Under the pieces are notes generated by a model, which was not told the origin of the DNA, ran no database searches, and saw nothing but the letters and a program-made list of their open reading frames with translations. A program made the translations under genes and the position numbers. A stretch of 64,000 bases of DNA from an uncultured Pseudomonadota bacterium (GTDB lineage Bacteria > Myxococcota_A > Bradymonadia > Bradymonadales > Bradymonadaceae). Shown here in pieces: positions 18,408-26,603 of the stretch; the stretch's first letter is position 1, and each line of letters opens with the position of its first letter. The stretch spans positions 310,001-374,000 of the forward strand of contig CAJXPB010000003.1 in the NCBI GenBank assembly GCA_913057905.1. The letters are read 5' to 3'.

Positions 18408-18836
18408 TCACGGCTCGAATTCCTCGACGTAGAACGTCATGTAGCGGACGTCGGTCTCGGCGCGACGCCATCCGGAGGGGGCCCCGCGGACGGTGCGGGT
18501 CCCTAACGTCGACGCCTCTTTCTTGAAACCCTCGATGGCCTTGCGTTGCTGGCGGCCCGCCTCCAGATAAACCCGCGTCCAACGGCCGTGGATGAACGCC
18601 TCGAAGGGCGGCGCGTCGCACCTCGGGGGATTGTGCCGAATGCGCACGGTGTAGGCCGACTGGTTTTCGGAGGCTCGGTAGCCGCTCTCGACGGCGCGGT
18701 CGACCTGCCGCTCTCCGGCCTGTCGGGCCTGCTCGAGGGGCGTCGGCTGCTCGTCGGGGGGCGTGGCGCATCCGGTCGCCAGAAGGCAGGCTGCCAGAGG
18801 ACAGGCCACTATTGTCGCATACGCCGAACGCTTCAC
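18408..18836 (-). CDS. Small lipoprotein, unknown
   Basis: A 142-aa protein starting at a GTG whose codon overlaps the trmN6 stop (GTGA), with a GGGGGC stretch just upstream. Residues 1-23 form a lipoprotein signal with lipobox LLATGC. The rest is soluble: an Ala/Glu helix (ARQAGERQVDRAVESGYRA), then a beta-rich part with paired basic residues. I do not recognise the family. A longer frame to 18959 runs into trmN6 and is not credible. Its place between two RNA methyltransferase genes in an overlapping operon gives no obvious functional clue. Confidence 0.78.
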   Translation of the reverse strand: MKRSAYATIVACPLAACLLATGCATPPDEQPTPLEQARQAGERQVDRAVESGYRASENQSAYTVRIRHNPPRCDAPPFEAFIHGRWTRVYLEAGRQQRKAIEGFKKEASTLGTRTVRGAPSGWRRAETDVRYMTFYVEEFEP

Positions 18837-19576
18837 GTCGCCCCCAGGCTCGCCAGTCGCTTCTGAACCTCGGGGCCGTAATCGGAGCCCTCGCGGCCGT
18901 ACTGGTACAGCGGCGGTCGCACGCGAATGTCGGGGGCGCCGCCACGGCGCAGCACGCATTCGACCAGATAAGCGTCCTCGTCGGGGCGGGCGTGGTAGTA
19001 GCGCATCGTCTCGAACGACAGATCGGTGTCGGCGGCCGCGGCGTAGAGGTCGCCCAGCCGCAGCGGTGGCACGATGATCTTGAGCCGCCCGCGCTGATCG
19101 AGCACGTAGGCCGCCGCATCGACGAAATCCGCCAGGGTGCCGTTCATCTCGATCCGTGCCGCTGCCCGTTCGTCGCTCGACCCGGGCCGCCGCTCGCCCT
19201 GGCGGTAATACGGCGGATTACAGACGACCAGGTCGGCCGTGTGGGGTTCCAGCGCCTCCCGGTGGTCGCGCACATCGCCCTGCCGCGCCTCGACGCGATC
19301 CTTCAGGTCGTTGATCTCGATATTCTCGCGCAAAAGCTCCAACAGAGACGGCTGCCGCTCCACACAGATCACCCGGGCCCGCGGATTCGACACGGCCACG
19401 CTCAGACCCACCGCTCCCTGACCGGCGCCCAGGTCGACGACGGTCCCCTCGGGATCAAATTCCGGCAGGTCGGTGGCCAACATCACCGCATCGATCCCAA
19501 AGCGAAATCCGTCGCGCCCCTGAAGGATGGTCAGGGCCCCGTCGGCCAGGGTATCGCGTGTGACGTCTCGGTTCAT
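18833..19576 (-). CDS. trmN6: tRNA1(Val) (adenine37-N6)-methyltransferase family (TrmN6/YfiC)
   Basis: A 247-aa class I SAM-dependent methyltransferase. It has the family N-terminal pattern LADGALTILQGRDGFRFGIDAVMLA, with the SAM-binding VVDLGAGQGAVGLSVA near residue 47. The acidic ICVERQPSL and the amino-methylating NPPYY motif near 120 are present, as in enzymes that N6-methylate adenine in nucleic acids. It overlaps the genes on both sides by 4 bp (ATGA with the upstream MBL-fold gene, GTGA with the lipoprotein gene), so the group is translationally coupled. The exact tRNA target is inferred from family resemblance only. Confidence 0.87.
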   Translation of the reverse strand: MNRDVTRDTLADGALTILQGRDGFRFGIDAVMLATDLPEFDPEGTVVDLGAGQGAVGLSVAVSNPRARVICVERQPSLLELLRENIEINDLKDRVEARQGDVRDHREALEPHTADLVVCNPPYYRQGERRPGSSDERAAARIEMNGTLADFVDAAAYVLDQRGRLKIIVPPLRLGDLYAAAADTDLSFETMRYYHARPDEDAYLVECVLRRGGAPDIRVRPPLYQYGREGSDYGPEVQKRLASLGAT

Positions 19577-20592
19577 TGCTCCGGTTGGGTGCGCCCGTGG
19601 TCGCGGATTTCGCCGCGCGGGTCATCGATATTGACGCCGTAGACGCGCTCGATGCCCGTACCCTCGGATTCGATCATCTTCGAGCGCACCAGCTCGTCCA
19701 TCATCTCGCGGTACAGGCTCGCCTTCCAGACGAGTTCCACGAAGTCATCGGGGCGATAACCCAGGTCACGCTCGACGAATTCCAGAAGCGTCGGCTTCTC
19801 GAACATCGCCGAGGGCGCGTTGCTCATGAAGTTGTTGATAAAGGTGATGGCCGAGCGAATCGCCCAGTCACCGCGGCGCTTGGGCCGGTCGCGGTTGGGC
19901 AGAAGCCAGCCGATATCCAGGTCGAGCAGCCGTTCCAGAGCGACCATGTAGCTGCGCAGGTCCCGAAGCTGGTAGGGCAGCCCGCTGGTGGTCATATCGC
20001 CGCAAAACAACCAGTCGCGCTCCCGCTCCAAAAGCGCCACGTTGCCCGGTCCGGGGCCTTCGGCGCCCATGACCTCCAGCTCGGCGGACCCGGCCCGCAC
20101 GGTCTGCCCGTTTCGAATCGGAATGATGGGCAGCGACCGGGGCATCTCGGGCCAGTAGGTGTCGATGAAGTCGTCGACCGCATCCATGTCGCCGTTTGGC
20201 TCCTGCTGGGCCGCCCCCTCGGCGAGCTGGCGAAACCCGTCGCGGCGCTCGGCGATGAGCGCCTCGTAGCGCGACGGGCGGATCATGTCGGGGCTCGAGA
20301 CGAAGTGGTCGGCGTCGGGAAAATTGACGGCCCCGCCCAACACGTCGATCGACCAGCTCGTATGGACCACCCGAAGAATGCGGGCGGGCTCCACACGGGG
20401 GTCGTCGATCGCCTCGATTGCCTCGACGAGCTCGTCGCCCTGGCTGGGGTGGCCGGCATTGATCATCGCCGGATTGTCGCCGCCGATGATGTAGACGCGG
20501 TTCGGGTCGCTCAGCGACTCGGGCCACGCATCGCGACGCGTGAGTTCGATCGCCCACAGGTCATCGTCGATCTGTTCGACGGAATCAGTCAC
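19573..20592 (-). CDS. MBL-fold protein with degenerate metal site
   Basis: A 339-aa protein with the layout of a metallo-beta-lactamase-fold hydrolase: NRVYIIGGDNPAMINAGHPSQG at residues 31-52, then VVHTSWSIDVLGGA near 90. The latter is where the HxHxDH metal motif belongs. Only the first His is kept, and no metal-binding quartet remains. Downstream, the usual GHTPG-like segment reads GPGPGNVALLERERDWLFCGDM. The C-terminal 120 aa are helical (winged-helix-like). The fold assignment rests on this strand pattern. The protein has probably lost classical hydrolase chemistry or uses another site. It is coupled to trmN6 by a 4-bp overlap. Confidence 0.75.
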   Translation of the reverse strand: MTDSVEQIDDDLWAIELTRRDAWPESLSDPNRVYIIGGDNPAMINAGHPSQGDELVEAIEAIDDPRVEPARILRVVHTSWSIDVLGGAVNFPDADHFVSSPDMIRPSRYEALIAERRDGFRQLAEGAAQQEPNGDMDAVDDFIDTYWPEMPRSLPIIPIRNGQTVRAGSAELEVMGAEGPGPGNVALLERERDWLFCGDMTTSGLPYQLRDLRSYMVALERLLDLDIGWLLPNRDRPKRRGDWAIRSAITFINNFMSNAPSAMFEKPTLLEFVERDLGYRPDDFVELVWKASLYREMMDELVRSKMIESEGTGIERVYGVNIDDPRGEIRDHGRTQPEQ

Positions 20593-20616
20593 TTCAAACC
20601 GGGTCTGTAGGGAAAT

Positions 20617-21198
20617 CTATCGAAACGTAAACTGCAGCGGGTGGTCGCACAGATAAAAGACGTCGCCGTCCTCGATCTTTTTGGACTCGATGCGACTGCC
20701 CCGATGCTCCACGCCGTTGGTGCTGTCGAGGTCCTTGATGAACCAGTCGTCGTCCTTTTTGACGATGGCGCAGTGTTGCCGCGAGACGTTGCCGTCGCGG
20801 ATCGTCAGGTCGCTGTCCTGCTTGGCCCGACCGATGACGAATCGCTCCTTGCCGACCGGGCGCTCCTCGCCATCGAAGATCATCACGAGCTCGCCATCGC
20901 CGGACTCACCGCCGGATCTTTCGCTCGATGACGGTGGGGGCGGCGGCTCCTGACGATTCTTCGACGCTCCCGGCGGCTCGTGCAACGTCGCCCCACTGAA
21001 GGTCTTGGACTTGCCGTCGGTACGATCGCTGGGTTTGAAATCCCGCTTTTTGGCGTACTCGCGCATCGCCTCGTTGAGCAAGTACTCCGTCGAGCACCCG
21101 AGCTCCTCGCTCATGTACTCGAACAACTCCCACAGATAATCGCGGGCGTAGAAGCTGCGCAGCGTCTTACGGTTTTGACTCGAATCGTCGTCAGCCAT
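20617..21198 (-). CDS. FHA-domain protein with ribbon-helix-helix-like N terminus
   Basis: A 193-aa protein. Residues 10-55 (RKTLRSFYARDYLWELFEYM then STEYLLNEAMREYAKK) resemble a ribbon-helix-helix DNA-binding or dimer domain. Residues 55-100 are a Pro/Ser linker. Residues 103-193 are a forkhead-associated domain with FVIGRAKQDSDLTI, VSRQHC and DLDSTNGV, all key phosphothreonine-binding positions. No kinase gene is in sight. It lies 24 bp upstream of the MBL-fold gene and is likely the first gene of the five-gene operon that ends with tlyA. It could be a phospho-regulated transcription factor (inference). Confidence 0.85.
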   Translation of the reverse strand: MADDDSSQNRKTLRSFYARDYLWELFEYMSEELGCSTEYLLNEAMREYAKKRDFKPSDRTDGKSKTFSGATLHEPPGASKNRQEPPPPPSSSERSGGESGDGELVMIFDGEERPVGKERFVIGRAKQDSDLTIRDGNVSRQHCAIVKKDDDWFIKDLDSTNGVEHRGSRIESKKIEDGDVFYLCDHPLQFTFR

Positions 21199-21272
21199 GG
21201 CTGTCCTCGTTCAGTGGCGTGAGGCCCTTGCATCCTGACAACTTAGCCCCTGAGAGGCAAGTTCGTTGGTCA

Positions 21273-21370
21273 ACCCCAGGCTCAGGCCGCGCCGGGGGTA
21301 GCGGGCGTGCGCCACGTAACGTGGGTGGTAGCCAACTGCGCTTTTTTAACCCCAGGCTCAGGCCGCGCCC
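21273..21370 (+). repeat. 22-bp direct repeat pair
   Basis: The same 22 bp, starting AACCCCAGGCTC and ending GCCGCGCC, occurs at 21273-21294 and 21349-21370. Confidence 0.8.
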
Positions 21371-21484
21371 GTTTAAAAAACGGGGCGCGGCCATCGCATT
21401 GAGGTCAACGATACGGCGGCGCCCCGCGCCGCCGCGAACACCCCGTTTGAGTCGATCCAGCCGTACACGCCAACCGTGGGCCTA

Positions 21485-21663
21485 CAATAGTCCGCAAGCA
21501 CGCACTTCAGCAGCCTGCTGAGCCCGTGCTTGAAAATCCCCACAAGCACGGACGTGATTGCTCCGCTAAAATCAGCATTCGTGGAAGCATCGTCAGTCGG
21601 GGCGCGCCGCAGGCGCGTATCTTTCACCCCGATGCGACCGTAGGGAGCCCGGGGATGACCATC
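21485..21663 (+). repeat. 179-bp direct repeat, copy 1
   Basis: Nearly identical to 24898-25076, with a handful of substitutions and no length difference. It contains the hairpin CAAGCACG...CGTGCTTG with inner CAGCAG-C-CTGCTG, and ends in a GAGCCCGGGG element. Its right end touches the first base of the ABC ATPase stop codon. Confidence 0.9.
21627..21660 (+). repeat. Dispersed GAGCCCGGGG element, copy 2
   Basis: CCCCGATGCGACCGTAGGG then AGCCCGGGGATGACC, forming the right end of the 179-bp repeat. Confidence 0.8.
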
Positions 21664-22400
21664 TACACCCGCCGATCATCCAACACCTTACCATCTCTGA
21701 GTTCGATGACGCGGTCGGCGTAACTCGTCAGCTCTTCGTCGTGGGTGACCATCAGAAACGTCGTCCCCGTCTCCTGATTGATCTCGCGCATCAGCGCCAT
21801 GACCGTCCGGGAGGTCTCGGTATCGAGGCTGCCGGTCGGCTCGTCGGCCAGGACGATGGTCGGGTCGTTGGCGAAGGCGCGGACGGTAGCGACCCGTTGT
21901 TGCTGGCCGCCCGACAAGTCGGTGACGGGTGTGTGGATCTTGTCGCCGAGTTCGACCATCTCGAGCATCTCGACGGCCCGGTCGTGGGCCTCCTCTTCGT
22001 ACGTTCTGCCGCGAATGCGACAGGGCATCAGCACATTCTCCAGCACGTTGAAATCCGGCAGCAGGTGGTGGAACTGGAAGATAAAGCCGAGGTACTCTCG
22101 GCGCAGTTTGGCCCGCTCGTCCTCTTCGAGGGTCGAGATGTCGCGGCCGTCCAGGGTGAGCCGGCCCGAGGTCGGCTTGTCGAGCAATCCGATGATGTTC
22201 AACAGCGTGGTTTTGCCCGAACCACTCTTGCCGACCAAGACGGCGAAATCGCCAGCCTTCATCTCGAGGTCGATGCCGAAGAGGACCTCCTCATCGACGC
22301 CATTGGTGTAGGTTTTGTGGATATCCTCGAGTTGCAGGATCGTCTCGCCGGCCGTCGAGGCCTCCCGACGGCGGCGCTGTTTGTCGGTCAACTCATCCAC
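21663..22400 (-). CDS. ABC transporter ATP-binding protein (LolD/MacB type)
   Basis: A 245-aa ATPase of the LolD/MacB class, which drives lipoprotein or substrate movement across the periplasm without direct transport through the membrane. Walker A is GKSGSGKT near residue 58, the Q-loop [17 protein letters not shown] near 110 is typical of the class, the signature is LSGGQQQR, and Walker B is [12 protein letters not shown]. About 25 extra residues precede the usual start. The 5' end overlaps the permease gene by 8 bp. The stop codon abuts a 179-bp repeat. It is the last gene of a three-gene export operon. Confidence 0.93.
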   Translation of the reverse strand: MDELTDKQRRRREASTAGETILQLEDIHKTYTNGVDEEVLFGIDLEMKAGDFAVLVGKSGSGKTTLLNIIGLLDKPTSGRLTLDGRDISTLEEDERAKLRREYLGFIFQFHHLLPDFNVLENVLMPCRIRGRTYEEEAHDRAVEMLEMVELGDKIHTPVTDLSGGQQQRVATVRAFANDPTIVLADEPTGSLDTETSRTVMALMREINQETGTTFLMVTHDEELTSYADRVIELRDGKVLDDRRV

Positions 22401-23658
22401 TGCGGATCACCTCGATCGGGTCGACGTCGGAGGCGCGTGCCGCCGGGATGAGCGAGGCCAAAAATCCGATGATGACGGCCCCGACGATGGTCCCGATGAT
22501 CAGTTCGGGACCGAGCTCGAAGGGGAACAGCGGCTCACGCCGGCCGGCGGCGGTCGGCGGTCCCTTGAGGCCCCTGAGCGATTCGACGACCAAGACCCCG
22601 GCCGCCGCGCCGAGGATGCCGCCGACCAGCGACAACAGCACGCCCTCCAGGGCAAAGATAGTCCGAATCTGGCGACGCGTCGCGCCCATCGCCTTGAGGA
22701 TGCCGATCTCGGGGAGCTTGTTGGTGACCAGGACGATCAAAATGCTGGCGACGGCAAACGCGGCTGCGACGGCGGTAAAGAAGATGATGAGATCGCTGGA
22801 GCGCCCCTGTCCCTCGAGGGCGCGAAGCAGACGTTCGTTGTCGGCGATCCAGCTTTTGACCTTGTAGGGGACCTGGCGCTGCAGTTGGGCGGCGAGACGG
22901 TCGGCCTCGAAGACATCGCGAACCTCGATGCCGACGGAGTTGACCGACGACCCCAGGCCGAACAGGGACTGCCCGTCGCCCAGCCGCATAAAGACCGTGC
23001 CCTGGTCGATGGCGCCAAACCCGGTCTCGAACAGCCCGACCACGCGCATGCTCCGACCGGCTGCCTCTGGGGGCGTGACCTGGAGGCGGTCCCCGATGCC
23101 GACGCCCATCTCCTGGGCGAGTTGATAGCCGACGGTGACCTCGCCGGGACTCAATTCGTAGAATCGACCTTCGACGAGATTCTCCTGAATCGGCACGAGA
23201 CGGTCGAAGCGGCGCGGCTCGACGCCGTACAGCCGGACGGCCTCCTTTTTTTCGCCGCGGATGACGAACCCTCGCCCCTCGGCGGCCGGCGACACGCCTT
23301 CGATCTGTGGGTCGAAGTCGGCTGCCAGGTCGGCCCATCGCCTCCAGTTGTCGATGGCGCCCTTCTGGCTGGTCAGCGTGGTGCGTTCGCCGACGTAAAG
23401 TGGCGAATCCGGTCGGTCGGCCGTTTGGGTCCGCTCCCACAGAGCGATGGCTTCGCGCTCTTGCGGCTCGATGACGATGTGCGGGATCGCGCCGGTCGTC
23501 TCTTCGACGAGCTGACGCTCCAGACCGTCGATCAACGCCGTCAGAAAGACCACCAGGATGATACTGACCGACAGCACCACCAGGGTCAGAACCGTCAGCC
23601 GCTTGGAGCGAAGCAGGCTGCGCCACGCCACACTCCATGAGAGGCGGTCCGGGATCAC
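22393..23658 (-). CDS. ABC transporter permease (LolC/E, FtsX-like)
   Basis: A 421-aa permease with the LolCE/MacB layout. One N-terminal membrane helix (residues 20-42) is followed by a large periplasmic MacB-like core domain (about 45-285). Three C-terminal helices follow (about 298-320, 345-370, 385-410) in an FtsX-like domain that includes GILKAMGATRRQIRTIFALEG. It overlaps both neighbours (4 bp with the HlyD-type gene, 8 bp with the ATPase). A true Lol system would need LolC plus LolE, or LolF. Here a single permease sits beside an adaptor, so a MacAB-like exporter is the better reading. Confidence 0.9.
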   Translation of the reverse strand: MIPDRLSWSVAWRSLLRSKRLTVLTLVVLSVSIILVVFLTALIDGLERQLVEETTGAIPHIVIEPQEREAIALWERTQTADRPDSPLYVGERTTLTSQKGAIDNWRRWADLAADFDPQIEGVSPAAEGRGFVIRGEKKEAVRLYGVEPRRFDRLVPIQENLVEGRFYELSPGEVTVGYQLAQEMGVGIGDRLQVTPPEAAGRSMRVVGLFETGFGAIDQGTVFMRLGDGQSLFGLGSSVNSVGIEVRDVFEADRLAAQLQRQVPYKVKSWIADNERLLRALEGQGRSSDLIIFFTAVAAAFAVASILIVLVTNKLPEIGILKAMGATRRQIRTIFALEGVLLSLVGGILGAAAGVLVVESLRGLKGPPTAAGRREPLFPFELGPELIIGTIVGAVIIGFLASLIPAARASDVDPIEVIRSG

Positions 23659-24887
23659 GGTGCACCTCCACTCGCCTCTCCCTCCTTCGGTGCGACGGCG
23701 TCTCCCGCCTCTACGCGGGCCGCGTTTCGGACGATGCGCCTCCCTTCGTCGACCCCATCGACGGCCATCCAGACCTCGCCGCGGGCACGGATGTCGACGG
23801 GTTTTCGAGTCGCCCGCCCCTCTTCGATGATCAGCACAAAGGTACCCGACGGATCCCGGACCACGGCGTCAGCAGGCACCGCCAGGGCCTTATCGAACCG
23901 CTCGACCTCGATGTTGACGTCGACGGTCAGCCCGGGAAAGGCGTTGTCGGGCAGGGAGCTCGGATCGAGATGAATGCCCACGACCCCGCGGTCGGTCGAA
24001 ATCTCGGGGCCGACCTGCCGGACCGTCGCCTCGTAGGTCTCGGCCGGCATCGACGGAAAGATCAACGTCGCCGGCTGGCCCTTCTGGATCCGGCCGAAGT
24101 AATCCTCGTCGACCTCCGCATAGATCTCGGCGCTCGACATGTCGGCCAGCCGAGCGACTGCCTGATTGGGGCTGAGCTGCTCGCCGTCGTCGGCACTGAC
24201 CGACAGGACGAGCCCGGCGAACGGAGCCCTCACGGTCGTCTCGGCGACGTCATCGCGGGCCTTCTCTAGATCGACTTCGGCCTGCTTGAGCCGGTAGCGG
24301 GCCGCTCCGACCTGCTCTGGAAGTGGACGCTCCCTCAGCCGCTGGAGCCGCGCTTTCGCCTGGGCGAGTTGCGCCTCGGCCTGGGCAGCAGCGGTCCGCG
24401 CCTCTTCGAGCCGCTGCGCGGTCATGACCTGCTGGTCGTGTAGCGCCTTTGTTCGCTTCAGATCCCGGTCGGTCTGGGCGCGCCGAGCCTCGAATTGGTC
24501 GACCTCGGCACGAGCCGCGTCGATCTCGGCCTGCGTCGGGCCGCGTTTGATCTCCTGGAGTTCGTTGCGAAGCGTCTCGACCCGCGCCTTCATCTGGTCG
24601 ACTGCGAGTTCGGCATCTCTCGGACGAATCTCGACCAAGGGATCCCCGCGCTCGACTTCGTCTCCCTCATCGACGAGGACCCGCTCGACGGTACCGCCGA
24701 TGCGAACACCGACCTCGCTGGTACGACGGGCCTCGATGCGCCCGGTCGCCACGTACAGCTCGACGACCTCGCGCTGCTGCACCCGCGCCGTCTCCACGGT
24801 CTCCGCAGAGGAGAGCCCCCACCAGAGCACCACGGCAGCCACCACGACCGCGACGCCCCCCGCAAGCCAGTATAGTCGTCTACTCAC
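23655..24887 (-). CDS. HlyD/MacA-type periplasmic adaptor
   Basis: A 410-aa membrane-fusion protein. A membrane anchor (residues 6-22) is followed by a half lipoyl domain (VARTSEVGVRIGGTVERVL-like stretch), a coiled-coil hairpin (about 80-175, rich in Glu/Arg/Gln), the second lipoyl half (VRAPFAGLVLSVSADDGE) and beta-barrel domains. I place the start at GTG 24887 (VSRRLYWLAGG). The frame remains open upstream to 25196 but runs through the second 179-bp repeat and is not expected to be translated. With the permease and ATPase it would span the envelope to an outer-membrane channel. No TolC gene is in the window. Confidence 0.88.
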   Translation of the reverse strand: MSRRLYWLAGGVAVVVAAVVLWWGLSSAETVETARVQQREVVELYVATGRIEARRTSEVGVRIGGTVERVLVDEGDEVERGDPLVEIRPRDAELAVDQMKARVETLRNELQEIKRGPTQAEIDAARAEVDQFEARRAQTDRDLKRTKALHDQQVMTAQRLEEARTAAAQAEAQLAQAKARLQRLRERPLPEQVGAARYRLKQAEVDLEKARDDVAETTVRAPFAGLVLSVSADDGEQLSPNQAVARLADMSSAEIYAEVDEDYFGRIQKGQPATLIFPSMPAETYEATVRQVGPEISTDRGVVGIHLDPSSLPDNAFPGLTVDVNIEVERFDKALAVPADAVVRDPSGTFVLIIEEGRATRKPVDIRARGEVWMAVDGVDEGRRIVRNAARVEAGDAVAPKEGEASGGAP

Positions 24888-24897
24888 GATGTCCCCG

Positions 24898-25076
24898 CAA
24901 TAGTCCGCAAGCACGCACTTCAACAGCCTGCTGAGCCCGTGCTTGAAAATCCCCACAAGCACGGACGTGATTGCTCCGCCAAAATAAGCATTCGTGGGAG
25001 CATCGTCAGTCGGGGCGCGCCGCAGGCGCGTATCTTTCACCCCGATGCGACCGTAGGGAGCCCGGGGATGACCATC
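24898..25076 (+). repeat. 179-bp direct repeat, copy 2
   Basis: The second copy of 21485-21663. It starts 11 bp upstream of the adaptor start codon, so the two copies bracket the ABC operon almost exactly. Confidence 0.9.
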
Positions 25077-25106
25077 CCCGCACCACGCAGATCCACGATC
25101 CACCAA

Positions 25107-25143
25107 ACCCCGGCGCGACCGAAGGGAGCCCGGGGTGTCCATC
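25107..25143 (+). repeat. Dispersed GAGCCCGGGG element, copies 3-4
   Basis: An additional diverged copy (CCCCGGCGCGACCGAAGGG, AGCCCGGGGTGTCCATC) directly after the one at 25040-25073 that ends the 179-bp repeat. Confidence 0.75.
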
Positions 25144-25170
25144 CCCGTACTGCGAAGATCGCCGTCCGCC

Positions 25171-26508
25171 CTACAAGAGATTAATCGCCAACCCACTCAT
25201 CACTTTCGGATAAAAGTAGGTCGACTTCTGGGGCATCTTCTCGCCGGCGTTGCAGACATCGACGACGTGCTCGATCGGCGTGGGATTCATCAGCACGACG
25301 AGCTGGCCGTCGCCCGATTCGGCGGCGCCGACGGCCTCGTCGAGATCGCGGGTGTACTTGAGAAAGTCGTTTTCGGCCTGCGCCTCTTTGTCGATCCCGA
25401 GCATGTTGTCGAAGATCGCCTCGTGCAGGATCGTCGTATCTAGCTTTCGGACCTGCTCGCCGGTGTCGTCGTCAAAGAAAGACGCGCCGAGCTCGCCGAC
25501 AAACCTCACCAGTAGCGGCTGCTCGAGCTCCTGGCCGAGCATCATGAAGCTCGGGCATTCGTCGCCGGCGTCTCGCAGGTGCTCGACCAGGGTGTCGGGC
25601 TGGTCGGTCATGCGGTCCGACAGCGGCTCGATCTGAAAGAACGACGAGTCCTGCAGCATCGCCCACAGCCGCGGCGCATCGAATTTCTGTAGACCCCGAA
25701 GAATGCGGTGCGTCGGGAAGATCTGCAGGCCGGGATCGCGCATGTTCACGAAGTACGCCATCATGAATTCGTAGGGCGCATCTTCATTGACGGGCTCCTC
25801 GGCGGCGCGGCGGCGAAAGTCCCGGTACTCCAGCGCGGTTTCGTAGCGATGGTGGCCGTCGGCGATGAGCAGCTTCTTGTCCTGGAAGATCTCGTTGAGT
25901 TTCGCCTCGGTCTCCTCGTCGAAGACGGGCCACAGCCGGCCGCGCACGTCGTTGGGCTCGGTGGCGATGTCGACCAGCGGCTCGTCGACATTTATCTGAT
26001 CGGCGAGCAGATCGTCGACCTCGCCGTCGGGGTCGTCGTACAGCAAGAAGACCGGCGACAGGTTCGCGTCGACGGACTTCATCAGCTCCAGTCGGTCTTC
26101 CTTGGGCCCGTTGAGGGTACGCTCGTGGGGTAACACGACGTTTTCCTCGTAGTCAGACAAGCGCACCACGCCCAGAAACCCGCGGCGGGTGAACTCGTGG
26201 CCCTGGTCATCGTCGAAATCCTGGTAATGGACGTAGAGTCCGCGCTCGTCGTCGATGGTGAGCACGCCCTCGGCCAGCCAGTCGAAGAGGTTGCGCCGGG
26301 CACGCGTATACCGGTTGTTCTCGCCGGTGTCGCGATCCTGGGCGCGGTTTAGAATCAGCCGCACCACATTGCGCGGATGCTCTTCGTAGAGTTCGTCGAG
26401 GATGTCCCCCGTGATGACGTCGTAGGGCGGCGCCAGCAACTCCTCGGGGTCACAACACACGTCCTCGAAGTTGTAGCGGACGCTGCGAAAGCCTCGGATA
26501 TCTGCCAT
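25171..26508 (-). CDS. DUF1015-family protein
   Basis: A 445-aa protein of the DUF1015 family (uncharacterised; some members are annotated as SpoOJ/ParA/ParB-like or serine kinase-like without good proof). The features seen are IRGFRSVRYN at the start, LLAPPYDVITGDILDEL near residue 25, and NVVRLILNR. The central LLIADGHHRYETALEYRD near 212 is the family hallmark. THRILRGL and an acidic C-terminal half follow. The ATG at 26508 is chosen, and a TTG at 26523 would add five residues. It is a single gene with no obvious partner. Confidence 0.9.
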   Translation of the reverse strand: MADIRGFRSVRYNFEDVCCDPEELLAPPYDVITGDILDELYEEHPRNVVRLILNRAQDRDTGENNRYTRARRNLFDWLAEGVLTIDDERGLYVHYQDFDDDQGHEFTRRGFLGVVRLSDYEENVVLPHERTLNGPKEDRLELMKSVDANLSPVFLLYDDPDGEVDDLLADQINVDEPLVDIATEPNDVRGRLWPVFDEETEAKLNEIFQDKKLLIADGHHRYETALEYRDFRRRAAEEPVNEDAPYEFMMAYFVNMRDPGLQIFPTHRILRGLQKFDAPRLWAMLQDSSFFQIEPLSDRMTDQPDTLVEHLRDAGDECPSFMMLGQELEQPLLVRFVGELGASFFDDDTGEQVRKLDTTILHEAIFDNMLGIDKEAQAENDFLKYTRDLDEAVGAAESGDGQLVVLMNPTPIEHVVDVCNAGEKMPQKSTYFYPKVMSGLAINLL

Positions 26509-26540
26509 ATGGTCGGAATTCAAAAGGTGGGAATTAGACG

Positions 26541-26566
26541 AAAGCCCCCGCCGAAGCGGGGGCTCC
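26541..26566 (-). terminator. Rho-independent terminator for the triple DsbA-like gene
   Basis: The stem AGCCCCCGC/GCGGGGGCT has a CGAA-type loop. On the minus strand it is followed by TTTCGT. It lies about 40 bp after the stop of the gene at 26604-28622. Confidence 0.8.
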
Positions 26567-26603
26567 CATCTCGGTTTTCAGCTAGCCGTTACGGCCAACC
26601 GAT

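Larger units (their letters stand above)
21199..21662. other. Repeat-filled intergenic region
   Basis: No gene was seen in these 464 bp. AACCCCAGGCTCAGGCCGCGCC occurs twice (21273-21294 and 21349-21370). A near-perfect hairpin at 21362-21394 pairs GGCCGCGCCCGTTT with AACGGGGCGCGGCC. From 21485 the 179-bp repeat begins. Confidence 0.6.

Noticed and set aside
21373..21627. 84-aa frame in the 179-bp repeat
   Set aside because: No ribosome binding site and shared only with the other repeat copy.
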